DNA from: HXMU1420-13 sp965228545 | GTDB lineage: Bacteria > Bacteroidota > Rhodothermia > Balneolales > Balneolaceae | Reading direction: 5' to 3' | DNA: 64,000 bases | Assembly: GCA_965228545.1 (NCBI GenBank) | Contig: OZ245822.1 | Coordinates: 310,001-374,000, forward strand | Part shown: positions 10,817 to 19,364 of the stretch, one piece after another | How the letters are laid out: each line of letters begins with the position of its first letter | Position numbering within the stretch: position 1 is the stretch's first letter | Notes under the pieces: generated by a model | Database searches by the model: none | What the model saw: only the letters and a program-made list of their open reading frames with translations | Told to the model about the DNA's origin: nothing | Position numbers and translations under genes: made by a program

Positions 10817-11509
10817 TTAGTACTCGTAAAACTCCTGATGGTGTACCTCAAAGTAGTCGTATCGATTCCAATCGGTGTTGATTACAATTCCACCCAATAA
10901 GTATAGCCGAATGTCTTCAAGCTCGTCTTGTACCTGTTCAAGAATGTCGTGTACTTTTTTGTGGATGGCCTCGTAGGCATAATCAGTGGCTTTTTTTAGC
11001 GGATTTTCTGCGTTTAGGATTTCATCTCTGTATTGGCTCAAATGATTTAAAACGCGTGCCTGTTGATAGTCGAGTGGATTTGAGATTGGTAGCTCTTTGC
11101 CTTCCTTTAAAGCGGTTAATGCAGCATGTAATGAGCCGCAACACGTTGAGGATGCAAATTGATTAGCCCGATTTACATGACCGATTCTGCCATCGTCAGA
11201 AACCCCGATGTGCGGTCCGTAAAGAATCATTGCTGCACCATGCGTAGGTACGTGGCTTAGAAAAGCTTTTAACCCTGTAACCCCGGTAAAGGGTAATCCA
11301 GAAATGCCCCCGAGCTGAAAGGGCCCCGGCCCGGCAAATAAATGGTAGAATTCAGGAAACATATTACTTACTTCGTCGCTGCAGAGCGAGGTTGCCCAGA
11401 TACTCGATTTCAATTCTAAATGGCGATCCATAAAATCGCGAACGATACGGTCTTCAAGTTCGCGGATGGTTACGGCATTGGGAAAATATTGCGGAATAGT
11501 TGTATACAT
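10817..11509 (-). CDS. LCIB-type (theta/beta-like) carbonic anhydrase homologue
   Basis: A 230-residue soluble protein resembling the LCIB/LCIC family, known from algal carbon-concentrating mechanisms and from some bacteria. Matching features are GLKAFLSHVPTHGA, YGPHIGVSDDGRIGHVNR and STCCGSLHAAL, which carry the presumed zinc ligands: a Cys near residue 43 in SLCSDE, the His in YGPH, and a Cys in the CCG. An acidic helical C-terminal half follows. Reaction by family: CO2 hydration/dehydration. It lies downstream of isocitrate dehydrogenase, separated by a terminator-like hairpin, and about 2.6 kb from SbtA/SbtB bicarbonate-uptake genes. Some bacterial LCIB proteins lack activity, so catalysis is inferred. 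Confidence 0.75.
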   Translation of the reverse strand: MYTTIPQYFPNAVTIRELEDRIVRDFMDRHLELKSSIWATSLCSDEVSNMFPEFYHLFAGPGPFQLGGISGLPFTGVTGLKAFLSHVPTHGAAMILYGPHIGVSDDGRIGHVNRANQFASSTCCGSLHAALTALKEGKELPISNPLDYQQARVLNHLSQYRDEILNAENPLKKATDYAYEAIHKKVHDILEQVQDELEDIRLYLLGGIVINTDWNRYDYFEVHHQEFYEY

Positions 11510-11572
11510 CGGGTTGCGTTCAATTCAAGTAAGTTGATTCAAGAAGATAATGATTGCATACTAAATCGAAGA

Positions 11573-11607
11573 CAAAAAAAAGGTCAATCTCATGAAAAGA
11601 CTGACCT
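11573..11607 (-). terminator. Rho-independent terminator downstream of icd
   Basis: Arms 11581-11590 and 11598-11607 pair with one wobble on the minus-strand RNA around a 7-nt loop. The A-run at 11573-11580 becomes a U-tract on the minus strand, directly after the isocitrate dehydrogenase gene. It separates icd transcription from the carbonic-anhydrase-like gene. Confidence 0.75.
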
Positions 11608-11633
11608 CTTATTGTTATTGTGTATAGATGATA

Positions 11634-13094
11634 TTACTCGCCTTGGCCCATAGAGTAAGCTGGCTCGCCATTAAACTCATATAAGTTTTCAGTTTTGATA
11701 ATATCTATGCCACCTTGCGAAAGCTTGCTCATTAGGTCTATAACTTCTGCAGATGTAATTTCCTCATGTGTACTCTTGAATCTACATCTCCAGTGATCGG
11801 TACAAAAAGTCTGTTCCAATCCGTTTGGCCACACTTTAGTGCCTCTATTTGTGATCATGGTAAGCTCAAAAGTAGAAGGAGATAGCTCGTTGAGCATTTT
11901 GGCAAGGTTATTAGGGTCTGATGGTTCCCAATACACAAAGATATCAGTTCCTTTTAGGCTTCGTTTTTGATGCATTTTCGGGCGTTTATCCGTCCGGCTG
12001 ATAATCAACTCAGGCACAATTGCCGGTTTTTGCTCTGAAAAGTCAACAGCCTTTAACGCTTTTGGTTTCTGTCCAAGCCGCTCAATAATTGCTTCTGTGA
12101 ATTCAGTAGTGCTAACTTTACGTGAACTTCCTTCTGTACTAAACATATCGGCAGTATGAATTCCATCTTCAAGAGTTTTTAACCACGCATTTTGGATGCT
12201 CTCGGCAGGTTCGTTTTGCCCGATATGGCGCAACATCATAACTGCTGCATTAATCAAAGCCGATGGGTTTGCAATATTCTTTCCGGCAATATCAGGGGCA
12301 GAACCATGAATGGCTTCAAACATAGCACAATCGGGGCCAATATTTGCTGAACCTACCATACCAACAGAGCCTGAAATTTGTGCAGCCACATCAGAAACGA
12401 TATCGCCATATAAGTTTGGCATCACAACTACATCGAACATTTCGGGAGTATCTGCCAATCGAGCGGTTCCGATATCAACTATCAGGTTATCCGCTTCAAT
12501 TTCTGGATACTCTTTAGCAACTGTTTTGAACATTTCATGAAATAACCCGTCGGTTAACTTCATGATATTATCTTTGGTGAAGCAGGTTACTTTTTTTCTG
12601 TTGTTTGCGCGAGCATATTCAAACGCATAACGTACAATGCGCTCGGTACCCGGCAATGTGATCAATTTTAAACATTGATACACTTCAAACGTTTGCCGAT
12701 GCTCTATACCACCATAAGTGTCTTCTTCATTCTCTCTGATGATCACCACATCCATATCAGGATGTTTGGTTTTGATAAATGGGCTGTATGCAACACAAGG
12801 CCGAACATTTGCGAATAATCCTAGTGTTTTGCGCATGGTTACATTCAAACTTTTTACTCCACCACCCTGTGGGGTTGTGATTGGAGCTTTAAGCAAAATT
12901 TTATTCCTAAGAATCGGATCCCAAGAAGTTTCCTCAATGCCTGATTTGATGTTTCTCTTATAAACCTTTTCTCCAACCTCGATGGTATCGTATTGTAATT
13001 TTGCTCCAGAGGCTTCCAAAATTTTTAAGGTTGCTTCCATAATTTCCGGCCCAATACCGTCGCCGTGTGCAATTGTTATTTTTTGAGTATTCAT
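11634..13094 (-). CDS. icd: Isocitrate dehydrogenase (Thermus/Rickettsia type, extended C-terminus)
   Basis: Oxidatively decarboxylates isocitrate to 2-oxoglutarate. The N-terminal AHGDGIGPEIM, the substrate motif SLNVTMRKTLGLFANVRPC, IIRENEEDTYGG, and the metal-binding NLYGDIVSDVAA are all present, as is the cofactor-loop HGSAPDIAGK. At 486 aa it is about 150 residues longer than the compact dehydrogenases. The extra C-terminal domain (from about 350) is typical of the Thermus-type dimeric enzymes. NADP preference is likely but not certain. The gene is divergent from the LysR regulator of the bicarbonate-transport genes, sharing a 95-bp intergenic region, so co-regulation is possible. Confidence 0.92.
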   Translation of the reverse strand: MNTQKITIAHGDGIGPEIMEATLKILEASGAKLQYDTIEVGEKVYKRNIKSGIEETSWDPILRNKILLKAPITTPQGGGVKSLNVTMRKTLGLFANVRPCVAYSPFIKTKHPDMDVVIIRENEEDTYGGIEHRQTFEVYQCLKLITLPGTERIVRYAFEYARANNRKKVTCFTKDNIMKLTDGLFHEMFKTVAKEYPEIEADNLIVDIGTARLADTPEMFDVVVMPNLYGDIVSDVAAQISGSVGMVGSANIGPDCAMFEAIHGSAPDIAGKNIANPSALINAAVMMLRHIGQNEPAESIQNAWLKTLEDGIHTADMFSTEGSSRKVSTTEFTEAIIERLGQKPKALKAVDFSEQKPAIVPELIISRTDKRPKMHQKRSLKGTDIFVYWEPSDPNNLAKMLNELSPSTFELTMITNRGTKVWPNGLEQTFCTDHWRCRFKSTHEEITSAEVIDLMSKLSQGGIDIIKTENLYEFNGEPAYSMGQGE

Positions 13095-13151
13095 TTAGTG
13101 TTTTTTAAAAGTTTGACGCGCAAAACTAGTTAGTTATTTGCATAAATAATA

Positions 13152-13166
13152 ATTAACATAATTAAT
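13152..13166. promoter_or_regulatory. Candidate LysR-type operator between icd and the LysR gene
   Basis: A 15-bp inverted repeat ATTAACATAATTAAT sits in the AT-rich region between divergent icd and LysR genes. It contains the T-N11-A spacing usual for LysR-family sites. AT-richness makes chance occurrence possible. Confidence 0.35.
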
Positions 13167-13189
13167 CAATACTATAAGCAAAAGGTTAT

Positions 13190-14095
13190 ATGTCGTTCAC
13201 CCTTCATCAACTCAGAGTATTTTCGGAAGTTGCTCGCCATAAAAGCATCACCCGTGCATCCGAAGCGTTGTTTATGTCGCAGCCTGCGGTATCAATACAA
13301 GTGAAAAAATTACAAGATCATTTTGGGGTAGATCTATTCGAAGTGATTGGGCGACAATTATACCTGACAGAGGCTGGGAAAGAGTTGGAAAAAGTTCAGA
13401 ATCGAATAGAGCAAGAGTTTACTGAGCTTGAGATGTATTTTTCTGAATTGAAAGGTTCACTTACCGGTACGTTGAATTTGTCGGTAGTTTCTACTGCAAA
13501 ATATTTTATGCCGTATATTTTGGGCGAGTTTAAAAGGCAATTTCCCGAAATAAATGTATCGCTAAAAGTAACCGATCGATCGGAGGTTATTGATGACTTA
13601 ACTAAAAATAAGTGCGACCTGGCTTTATTCTCCATTTTACCGGATGATTTAGAACTCATTAGCACCGAAGTGGTAGATAACCCGCTATATATGGTAGCGC
13701 CACCAGATCATCAACTAAAAGGAAAAACCATAAAACTGGATGATTTGAAAGAGGAGGGATTCATTCTACGGGAATCAAATTCGGGTACTCGGTTGGTGCT
13801 CGAGAAATTACTAGCTAACGCCGGTATTAAGCCCAAAGTAGTAATGAAATTAAGTACTAACGAAGCCGTAAAACAAGCAATAATGGCCGGTATTGGGATT
13901 TCTTTGGTCACTGAGCATAGCATTCTGTTAGAAAGAAAATTAAACAAGCTCTGTGTATTAGATGTTGATGAACTGCCATTTGTTAACAAGTGGAAAGTGG
14001 TCCATTTGAAAGGAAAACGATTAAGTCCGGTTGCAAAAAACTTTCTTAACTTTACTAAAAATTCTGATATAGATTCTTTACTACCTTTAGCCTAA
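13190..14095 (+). CDS. LysR-family transcriptional regulator (CbbR/CmpR-like)
   Basis: A 301-residue regulator with the LysR winged helix at residues 1-65 (LHQLRVFSEVARHKSITRAS, then LFMSQPAVSIQVKKLQ) and a periplasmic-binding-like effector domain from about 90 (LNLSVVSTAKYFMP onward to 295). It is 18 bp upstream of sbtA on the same strand and divergent from icd. Members of this CysB/CbbR/CmpR branch commonly sense carbon metabolites and control bicarbonate transport or CO2 fixation. That role here is inferred from position. Confidence 0.88.
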   Translation: MSFTLHQLRVFSEVARHKSITRASEALFMSQPAVSIQVKKLQDHFGVDLFEVIGRQLYLTEAGKELEKVQNRIEQEFTELEMYFSELKGSLTGTLNLSVVSTAKYFMPYILGEFKRQFPEINVSLKVTDRSEVIDDLTKNKCDLALFSILPDDLELISTEVVDNPLYMVAPPDHQLKGKTIKLDDLKEEGFILRESNSGTRLVLEKLLANAGIKPKVVMKLSTNEAVKQAIMAGIGISLVTEHSILLERKLNKLCVLDVDELPFVNKWKVVHLKGKRLSPVAKNFLNFTKNSDIDSLLPLA

Positions 14096-14113
14096 AAAAT
14101 ACAATAACGATTT

Positions 14114-15070
14114 ATGGAAGGTTTACTGTCTAACTTTGCTTCACCTGTAGTACTGGCATTTGTTCTGGGTATACTTGCAAAGACATTTAAAAGTGATTTA
14201 GAGATTCCCAGGCCACTGTATCAAGGATTGTCTATCTACCTGTTGCTAGCCATTGGATTAAAAGGAGGGGTTGAACTTAGTAAAACACCTTTTAACGAAT
14301 TTGTAGGCCCTGCGATAGCAACCCTAATTCTGGGGATGTTAACACCCATTATTGCCTTTTTGATACTAAGGTATCTGGGTAAAATGGATCTGATAAATGC
14401 ATCGGCTGTTGCTGCGCATTATGGGTCGGTTTCAGCTGTCACCTTTATTGCCTCGGTAAGTTATATGCAAGCGCAGGGATTGGAGCCGGAAGGGTTTATG
14501 CCCACCCTGGTAGCTATTTTAGAGGTACCCGGCATAATTGTAGCGCTTATGATTCCACAATTGATGAGCAGTGGAGGCGGAACCTTTAAAAAAGCTCTGC
14601 ATGAAGTGGTAACCGGTAGTAGTATCATTTTACTTTTAGGTGGATTATTAATTGGTTATATCGCCGGACCGGTAAAATTTGAATCGGTACAGCCATTTTT
14701 TGTGAGTGGTTTTCAAGGGGCGTTGGTATTATTCTTACTTGAGTTGGGGATGGTTACAGCTCGCCGTTTACAAGATTTGAAAAAAGTTGGAGTATTTTTG
14801 CTCGGATTTGGAATCTTGGTTCCTATTATGTTCGGAGCGCTCGCAGTTTGGGGCGGTATGTTGGCAGGGTTAAGCATTGCAGGATCGGCAGTTCTGGCAG
14901 CCATGGTATCAAGTGGATCGTACATTGCCGCACCTGCAGCAGTTCGAATTGCTTTACCAAAGGCTAATCCAACCTTATATCTCACTGCCTCACTTGGAAT
15001 TACCTTTCCCTTCAATATCACGCTGGGAATACCTTTATATCTAGAAATCGCAAAAATGGTAGGAGGATAG
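14114..15070 (+). CDS. sbtA: SbtA-type sodium-dependent bicarbonate transporter
   Basis: A 318-residue integral membrane protein with about ten hydrophobic segments, matching the SbtA (formerly DUF897) permease family. Recognisable features are the N-terminal SPVVLAFVLGILAKTFKSDL, the LLLAIGLKGG motif, the SAVAAHYGSVSAVTF segment, and the internal repeat-like GSYIAAPAAVRIALPKANP near the C-terminus. Family function is high-affinity Na+/HCO3- symport. It is shorter than cyanobacterial SbtA because the central cytoplasmic loop is small. It is followed by a PII-like gene one base after its stop, the standard SbtA-SbtB arrangement. Confidence 0.92.
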   Translation: MEGLLSNFASPVVLAFVLGILAKTFKSDLEIPRPLYQGLSIYLLLAIGLKGGVELSKTPFNEFVGPAIATLILGMLTPIIAFLILRYLGKMDLINASAVAAHYGSVSAVTFIASVSYMQAQGLEPEGFMPTLVAILEVPGIIVALMIPQLMSSGGGTFKKALHEVVTGSSIILLLGGLLIGYIAGPVKFESVQPFFVSGFQGALVLFLLELGMVTARRLQDLKKVGVFLLGFGILVPIMFGALAVWGGMLAGLSIAGSAVLAAMVSSGSYIAAPAAVRIALPKANPTLYLTASLGITFPFNITLGIPLYLEIAKMVGG

Positions 15071-15071
15071 C

Positions 15072-15374
15072 ATGAAACTTACCGAATTGTTTTTAGTTAC
15101 CATTATTACGGAGCGAATTTTTCGCAACGACATAATTAGTGACATTAAAGAGCTGGGAGCTACCGGCTATACCTTAACAGATACCACCGGCGAAGGTTCT
15201 CGCGGGGTTCGTGCAAGCGACTGGGAAGGTAAAAACGTAAAAATAGAAGTGGTAGTAAATAAAGAAGTAGGTGATAAAATCATCGATATTATTGCAGAAA
15301 AATACTTCGAAAACTACTCTGTTATTGCATATGCCTACCCGGTAAAAGTAGTTCGTGGCAATAAATATATCTAA
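15072..15374 (+). CDS. sbtB: SbtB-like PII signalling protein
   Basis: A 100-residue PII-fold protein (beta-alpha-beta twice) starting one base after the sbtA stop, so certainly co-transcribed. Residues 38-53 (DTTGEGSRGVRASDWE) form the T-loop region. SbtB proteins bind adenine nucleotides including cAMP and attach to SbtA to gate bicarbonate uptake. The C-terminal cysteine-containing redox motif of many cyanobacterial SbtB proteins is absent; the protein ends in VVRGNKYI. Confidence 0.9.
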   Translation: MKLTELFLVTIITERIFRNDIISDIKELGATGYTLTDTTGEGSRGVRASDWEGKNVKIEVVVNKEVGDKIIDIIAEKYFENYSVIAYAYPVKVVRGNKYI

Positions 15375-15400
15375 CTAATTGCCTCTTAACTTAGACCTTT

Positions 15401-15426
15401 CGCGCACAAACAGGTGCTTTTTTGCA
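15401..15426 (+). terminator. Weak terminator candidate after sbtB
   Basis: A short GCAC/GTGC stem (15404-15407 and 15414-15417) with a 6-nt loop is followed by a run of six T. The stem is short, so the call is tentative. Confidence 0.35.
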
Positions 15427-15612
15427 ATTCTTCGAATGCAATGGAAACGCTTTGCTCATCTTAGTGAATCGCTTCCATGAAAATATTTGCGTTAACTTAA
15501 TATTAATTAATAGCCTATAAATTAGAATTGGTATCGCTTTTCTGGGCCAAATACAGCACATCATAGCTTATTGATGTTCGCAATAGACAGCTTCAATCAT
15601 TAGGAAGGGTGC

Positions 15613-15717
15613 ATGTCTACCTATAAGCTGTATAATTTAGTTACCGAATTAAAAAAAGATTCAAGACGGTTTCCGGGCAACAAATCCGGAGAAAGTTTGC
15701 AGCACAAAGCTGTATAA
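15613..15717 (+). CDS. Possible 34-residue small ORF
   Basis: ATG at 15613 preceded by a purine-rich GGAAGGG about 4 nt upstream. It encodes a 34-residue basic peptide (starting MSTYKLYNLVTELKKDSRR) ending at TAA 15715. No known family is recognised. It is followed 30 bp later by a second small ORF with its own ribosome-binding site, in an otherwise gene-free gap between sbtB and the secreted protein at 15961. Coding status is uncertain. Confidence 0.35.
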   Translation: MSTYKLYNLVTELKKDSRRFPGNKSGESLQHKAV

Positions 15718-15747
15718 GAAGAATATCATTACTTAAAGGAGAGTATT

Positions 15748-15915
15748 ATGAATAACAGATATAAGTATTCATCACATTACTTGCCATTTGCACCAACGAA
15801 TGGCGAATTCAAAAGAACACACTCATCAACATTTAACCTTAAGCAATACTTCAGAAACCTGATTCTGAAAGCTCGTACTTCAATTCGAGTGGATACGCTC
15901 GTAAACCCGAAATAG
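15748..15915 (+). CDS. Probable 55-residue small basic protein
   Basis: ATG at 15748 follows AAAGGAGAG at 15735-15743, one of the clearest Shine-Dalgarno sequences in the window, with 4-nt spacing. The product (MNNRYKYSSHYLPFAPTNGE...) is hydrophilic and rich in K, R, H, S and Y, with no membrane segment and no recognised family. It lies between a 34-residue ORF and a secreted DUF2807-like gene on the same strand. The strong ribosome-binding site in a lineage that uses few is the main argument that it is translated. Confidence 0.5.
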   Translation: MNNRYKYSSHYLPFAPTNGEFKRTHSSTFNLKQYFRNLILKARTSIRVDTLVNPK

Positions 15916-15960
15916 TACCATTAAGGCTTACTAAACAATAACTCACGCATCTATAAGATT

Positions 15961-16488
15961 ATGAAAACTCTATTTAACTGTGTGTTGCCGGCAATAATTA
16001 CCATTTTTGCACTCAACACACTGGCATTTGCCCAAACCACTCATTTAAGAACCGTAGAAACCAACGCATTCAATAATGTGCAACTCAGCATTGATACAGA
16101 AGTTATACTGATCAAAAGCACTCGAAACCATGTAACGTTGGTTGGCGATTCTGTTTACATAGCAGCTATTCCGGTAATAGTTGAGAATGGTACACTTAGT
16201 ATCAACTATCAAACCGAACCGGATTTTAAACTGAAAAGAGTAACTATCGAATATACCGAGTTAAATCACGCTATAACCGGTGGTATAGGAACCTACTATT
16301 TTCATGATTTCAATGAAGAGAACCTGGTTGTGTTCAATCCCTATGCTCGGGTAATAATGTCGGGTAATACCGAAAATATACGTGTGGTTTCGCAAAAAGG
16401 AATTACAGACTTAACAGCTTTAAACACACAAAAAAGTGTTTTGCACATTGGCGAAGACGCCAAGTTAATGACCAACGAGGCACAGTAA
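15961..16488 (+). CDS. Secreted DUF2807 (GIN-type beta-helix)-like protein
   Basis: A 175-residue protein with a signal peptide (residues 1-24, ending LAFAQ) followed by short repeated beta strands of the head-GIN/DUF2807 type: FNNVQLSIDTEVILIKS, VTLVGDSVYI, ENGTLSINYQ. Such proteins are periplasmic or surface-exposed in Bacteroidota and have no defined activity. It is shorter than usual (about 220-240 aa), so the last turns of the helix may be missing. Confidence 0.65.
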   Translation: MKTLFNCVLPAIITIFALNTLAFAQTTHLRTVETNAFNNVQLSIDTEVILIKSTRNHVTLVGDSVYIAAIPVIVENGTLSINYQTEPDFKLKRVTIEYTELNHAITGGIGTYYFHDFNEENLVVFNPYARVIMSGNTENIRVVSQKGITDLTALNTQKSVLHIGEDAKLMTNEAQ

Positions 16489-16532
16489 GCAATTAATACC
16501 TAGCGACTAAGCGCTTATTATTATTTTATATT

Positions 16533-16733
16533 AACCTGAAAGAGTCTTCCATAAGTTTCCGTATCTTATCGCGTGAGTTCGTGACGAGACTGAAACGAAT
16601 CCAATTCGGATACCAAAGACCTTTCAGGTTTATAATTTATTGCTGGCTTTTATGAATCAAGCAGTCGCGCTTGATGCTTGTCCAATGCTCACCTAACAAT
16701 AAATCATCGGACAGGCTAAAGTACAGCACTTTA
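16533..16733 (+). ncRNA. Highly structured leader RNA upstream of the DEAD-box helicase
   Basis: Four hairpins lie nearly end to end. P1 is a 15-bp stem with one bulge (16533-16548 with 16616-16630) enclosing 67 nt. P2 is a perfect 7-bp stem (16656-16662 with 16669-16675). P3 has 11 of 12 pairs (16676-16687 with 16705-16716). P4 is a perfect 6-bp stem (16717-16722 with 16728-16733). The set ends 23 nt before the helicase ATG. None has a following U-tract of terminator type. It may be a cis-acting 5' UTR for the helicase, or a free-standing small RNA. No known RNA family is recognised. Confidence 0.5.
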
Positions 16734-16756
16734 CGCTCCTCTGTTAATACATTTAA

Positions 16757-18430
16757 ATGACTACATTCAGTGAATTAGGCCTTCAACAGCAGTTGTTGGA
16801 CGCTATTGCCAAGTTGGGTTTCGAAAACCCAACTAAAATTCAGGAACAGGCAATTCCTCAAATTCTTAATACAAACGAAGATTTAATTGCTCTCGCGCAA
16901 ACAGGTACCGGTAAAACCGGCGCTTTTGGCTTACCGGCGCTTCAAAAGATCAATCCGGATCTGGCGAAAGTTCAGTTGCTGATCCTGTCGCCCACCAGAG
17001 AGTTAGCGATTCAGATTGCCAAAGATTTAAAGGCATACGCAAAATTTCAAAAGAACATTACTACGGTTGCAGTATATGGAGGATCTGAAATCCGGACCCA
17101 AATAAAAGCGATACAAAACGGAGCACAGGTAATTATTGGTACTCCGGGAAGAACCTTAGATTTAATCCGTCGCCGTAAACTTGATGTTACAAACATCAAA
17201 ACCGTGGTACTCGATGAAGCCGACGAAATGCTAAACATGGGGTTCCAGGAAGATCTGGATCAGATTTTAGCCGATACGCCTGCAGATAAGCAAACACTGC
17301 TTTTTTCTGCTACCATGCCAAAAGCCATTGCGAAAATTGCAAAAAAGTACATGACTAACCCCGTAAATATAGAAGTAGGGGAGCGAAATTCAGGGGCTAA
17401 AAATGTAGAGCACCATTATTACACGGTGCAAGCAAGAGATCGTTTTGAAGCATTGAAACGTCTGGTTGATATGCTGCCCGATATTTACGGAATCATTTTC
17501 TGTAGAACCAGAAACGAAACATCCGACATTGCCAATAAACTTAAGAAAGAAGGCTATGAAGTTGATCTACTGAACGGGGATTTATCTCAAAGTCAGCGTG
17601 ATGATGTAATGAAACGCTTTCGTACTAAAGATCTGCAATTACTGGTAGCTACTGATGTGGCTGCACGCGGATTGGATGTTGACAGTTTAACCCATGTTAT
17701 CAACTATAATCTGCCCGATGATTTGGAAGTGTACATTCACCGAAGTGGGCGTACCGGGCGTGCCGGAAATTCGGGTATTTCCATATCAATTGTTCACACC
17801 CGCGAAACTCGTCGAATTCAAAATCTTGAGCGAATGTCTGGAAAAGACTTCATCGAAAAGAAAATACCGAGTGGAGAAGAGATTTGTGGCATTCGAATGA
17901 TGGATCTGATTGATACAGTGACCTCTACGGAAGTTAATGAAGAGCGTATTGCACCATTTGTACCGGCTGCTATGGAAAAACTAGCTGAGCTTGATCGTGA
18001 AGAGTTAATCAAGCATTTCCTTTCGGTCGAATTTAATCGCTTCCTCGAGTATTACAAGAATGCACCCGATTTAAACGCTAAAGGAAAATCAAAATCAGGC
18101 AGAAAAGAACGGGGTTCAAATTCACGTGATACAGATAACAACTACGAGCGCTTTTTTATCAATATTGGTAAGAGAGATGGTCTAAACCCAGTTCGCTTGA
18201 TGGGCGTTATAAATGAGGTTTTAGAAGGCGATAAGCCCGATTTCGGTAAAATCGATGTCGACTTAAACTTCTCATTTTTCGAGGTAGAGCCCGGTTATGG
18301 AAATGCGATGATTAAAAGCGTGAAAGGTATTAAATTCGAAGGTCGTCCCGTTTCGATCGAAGAATCCAAAGGAGGAAGTAGAAATAAGAAACGTGGTGGC
18401 GGCAACCGATCAAAAAGAAAACGTAGATAA
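16757..18430 (+). CDS. DEAD-box ATP-dependent RNA helicase with DbpA-type RNA-binding domain
   Basis: A 557-residue helicase of the DeaD/CsdA group, acting on structured RNA in ribosome assembly, mRNA decay and cold adaptation. Motifs in order: Q-motif near 6-30, motif I AQTGTGKTGA, PTRELA, GTPGR, DEAD in VLDEADEMLNMGF, SAT, then the second RecA lobe ending HRSGRTGRAG. Residues about 465-535 form a DbpA-like RNA-binding domain (FINIGKRDGLNPVRLMGVI). The tail is very basic (KKRGGGNRSKRKRR), as in helicases that grip structured RNA nonspecifically. A long folded leader precedes the gene, which suggests post-transcriptional control. Confidence 0.93.
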   Translation: MTTFSELGLQQQLLDAIAKLGFENPTKIQEQAIPQILNTNEDLIALAQTGTGKTGAFGLPALQKINPDLAKVQLLILSPTRELAIQIAKDLKAYAKFQKNITTVAVYGGSEIRTQIKAIQNGAQVIIGTPGRTLDLIRRRKLDVTNIKTVVLDEADEMLNMGFQEDLDQILADTPADKQTLLFSATMPKAIAKIAKKYMTNPVNIEVGERNSGAKNVEHHYYTVQARDRFEALKRLVDMLPDIYGIIFCRTRNETSDIANKLKKEGYEVDLLNGDLSQSQRDDVMKRFRTKDLQLLVATDVAARGLDVDSLTHVINYNLPDDLEVYIHRSGRTGRAGNSGISISIVHTRETRRIQNLERMSGKDFIEKKIPSGEEICGIRMMDLIDTVTSTEVNEERIAPFVPAAMEKLAELDREELIKHFLSVEFNRFLEYYKNAPDLNAKGKSKSGRKERGSNSRDTDNNYERFFINIGKRDGLNPVRLMGVINEVLEGDKPDFGKIDVDLNFSFFEVEPGYGNAMIKSVKGIKFEGRPVSIEESKGGSRNKKRGGGNRSKRKRR

Positions 18431-18442
18431 ACCGCAGGTCTT

Positions 18443-19360
18443 TTGAAACCCTTCGATGTAGCAATCCTAACGGAGTCGAGATATTTGAATCCCAAAGATG
18501 ATTCGCAATATGTGCTGAATGTACTTTGGGAGGATAATTTATTGAAATCGGCCCTCGAAAAATTAGATCTAAGAGTAATTCGTGTTGATTGGGCTGATCC
18601 GGAGTTTGATTGGAAATCAACCCGATGTGCAGTGTTCCGCACCACATGGGATTATTTTGACCGTTTCGCTGAATTTGATGCTTGGCTATCCAGAGTTCAA
18701 GATCAAACCATGTTTATAAATCCAATTCCACAAGTTCGATGGAATATGGACAAAAAGTATCTTCGTAATCTGGCAGAAAAGGGAATTCGAACGGTAAGCA
18801 CGAAATTCATTGATCGGGGTACTACCACTTCGCTCCATGAACTATTTCTTGAAATGGATAGCGAAGACGTAGTGTTGAAACCAACCATTGCCGGAGCTGC
18901 ACGGCACACCTATAAACTTACGATAGATAATGTTGATGAGCATGAAGCCGTATTCAGAAAGCTAATTGCAGAAGAAGATATGATGCTTCAACCATACCAA
19001 TACAGCATTACAAAAAAAGGCGAAATTTCTTTAATGGTGATAGGCGGAGAGTTTACGCATGCAATATTAAAGAAAGCAAAACCCGGCGATTTTCGCGTAC
19101 AGGATGATTTTGGTGGAACGGTTCATTCTTACGATCCGGGTTATCTTGAGATGGAATTTGCCGAAAAAGTAGTAAAAGCATGCGACCCGTTACCGGCGTA
19201 TGCACGCGTGGATATCATGTGGGATAACTCCGGCGACTTTGTGCTTACCGAGTTAGAACTGATTGAGCCTGAGCTTTGGTTTCGTGAGGAAATGTCGGCC
19301 GCAACGAAATTGGCACGGGTTATCAAAAAGCAAATCGACGAAAGTTCAGAGTTCTATTAA
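18443..19360 (+). CDS. ATP-grasp ligase-family protein (RimK/glutathione-synthetase fold)
   Basis: A 305-residue ATP-grasp protein. Visible features are NMDKKYLRNLAEKGI before the lid, VVLKPTIAGAARHTY (ATP-binding lysine), MLQPYQ, and the metal-binding end ARVDIMWDNSGDFVLTELE followed by IEPELWF. This IEPELWF ending is typical of the small ATP-grasp family that includes the cycloserine enzyme DcsG, but the actual carboxylate and amine substrates are unknown. The start is TTG at 18443, 12 bp after the helicase stop, preceded by AGG. A terminator follows, so helicase and ligase probably share a transcript. Confidence 0.78.
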   Translation: MKPFDVAILTESRYLNPKDDSQYVLNVLWEDNLLKSALEKLDLRVIRVDWADPEFDWKSTRCAVFRTTWDYFDRFAEFDAWLSRVQDQTMFINPIPQVRWNMDKKYLRNLAEKGIRTVSTKFIDRGTTTSLHELFLEMDSEDVVLKPTIAGAARHTYKLTIDNVDEHEAVFRKLIAEEDMMLQPYQYSITKKGEISLMVIGGEFTHAILKKAKPGDFRVQDDFGGTVHSYDPGYLEMEFAEKVVKACDPLPAYARVDIMWDNSGDFVLTELELIEPELWFREEMSAATKLARVIKKQIDESSEFY

Positions 19361-19364
19361 AAAT

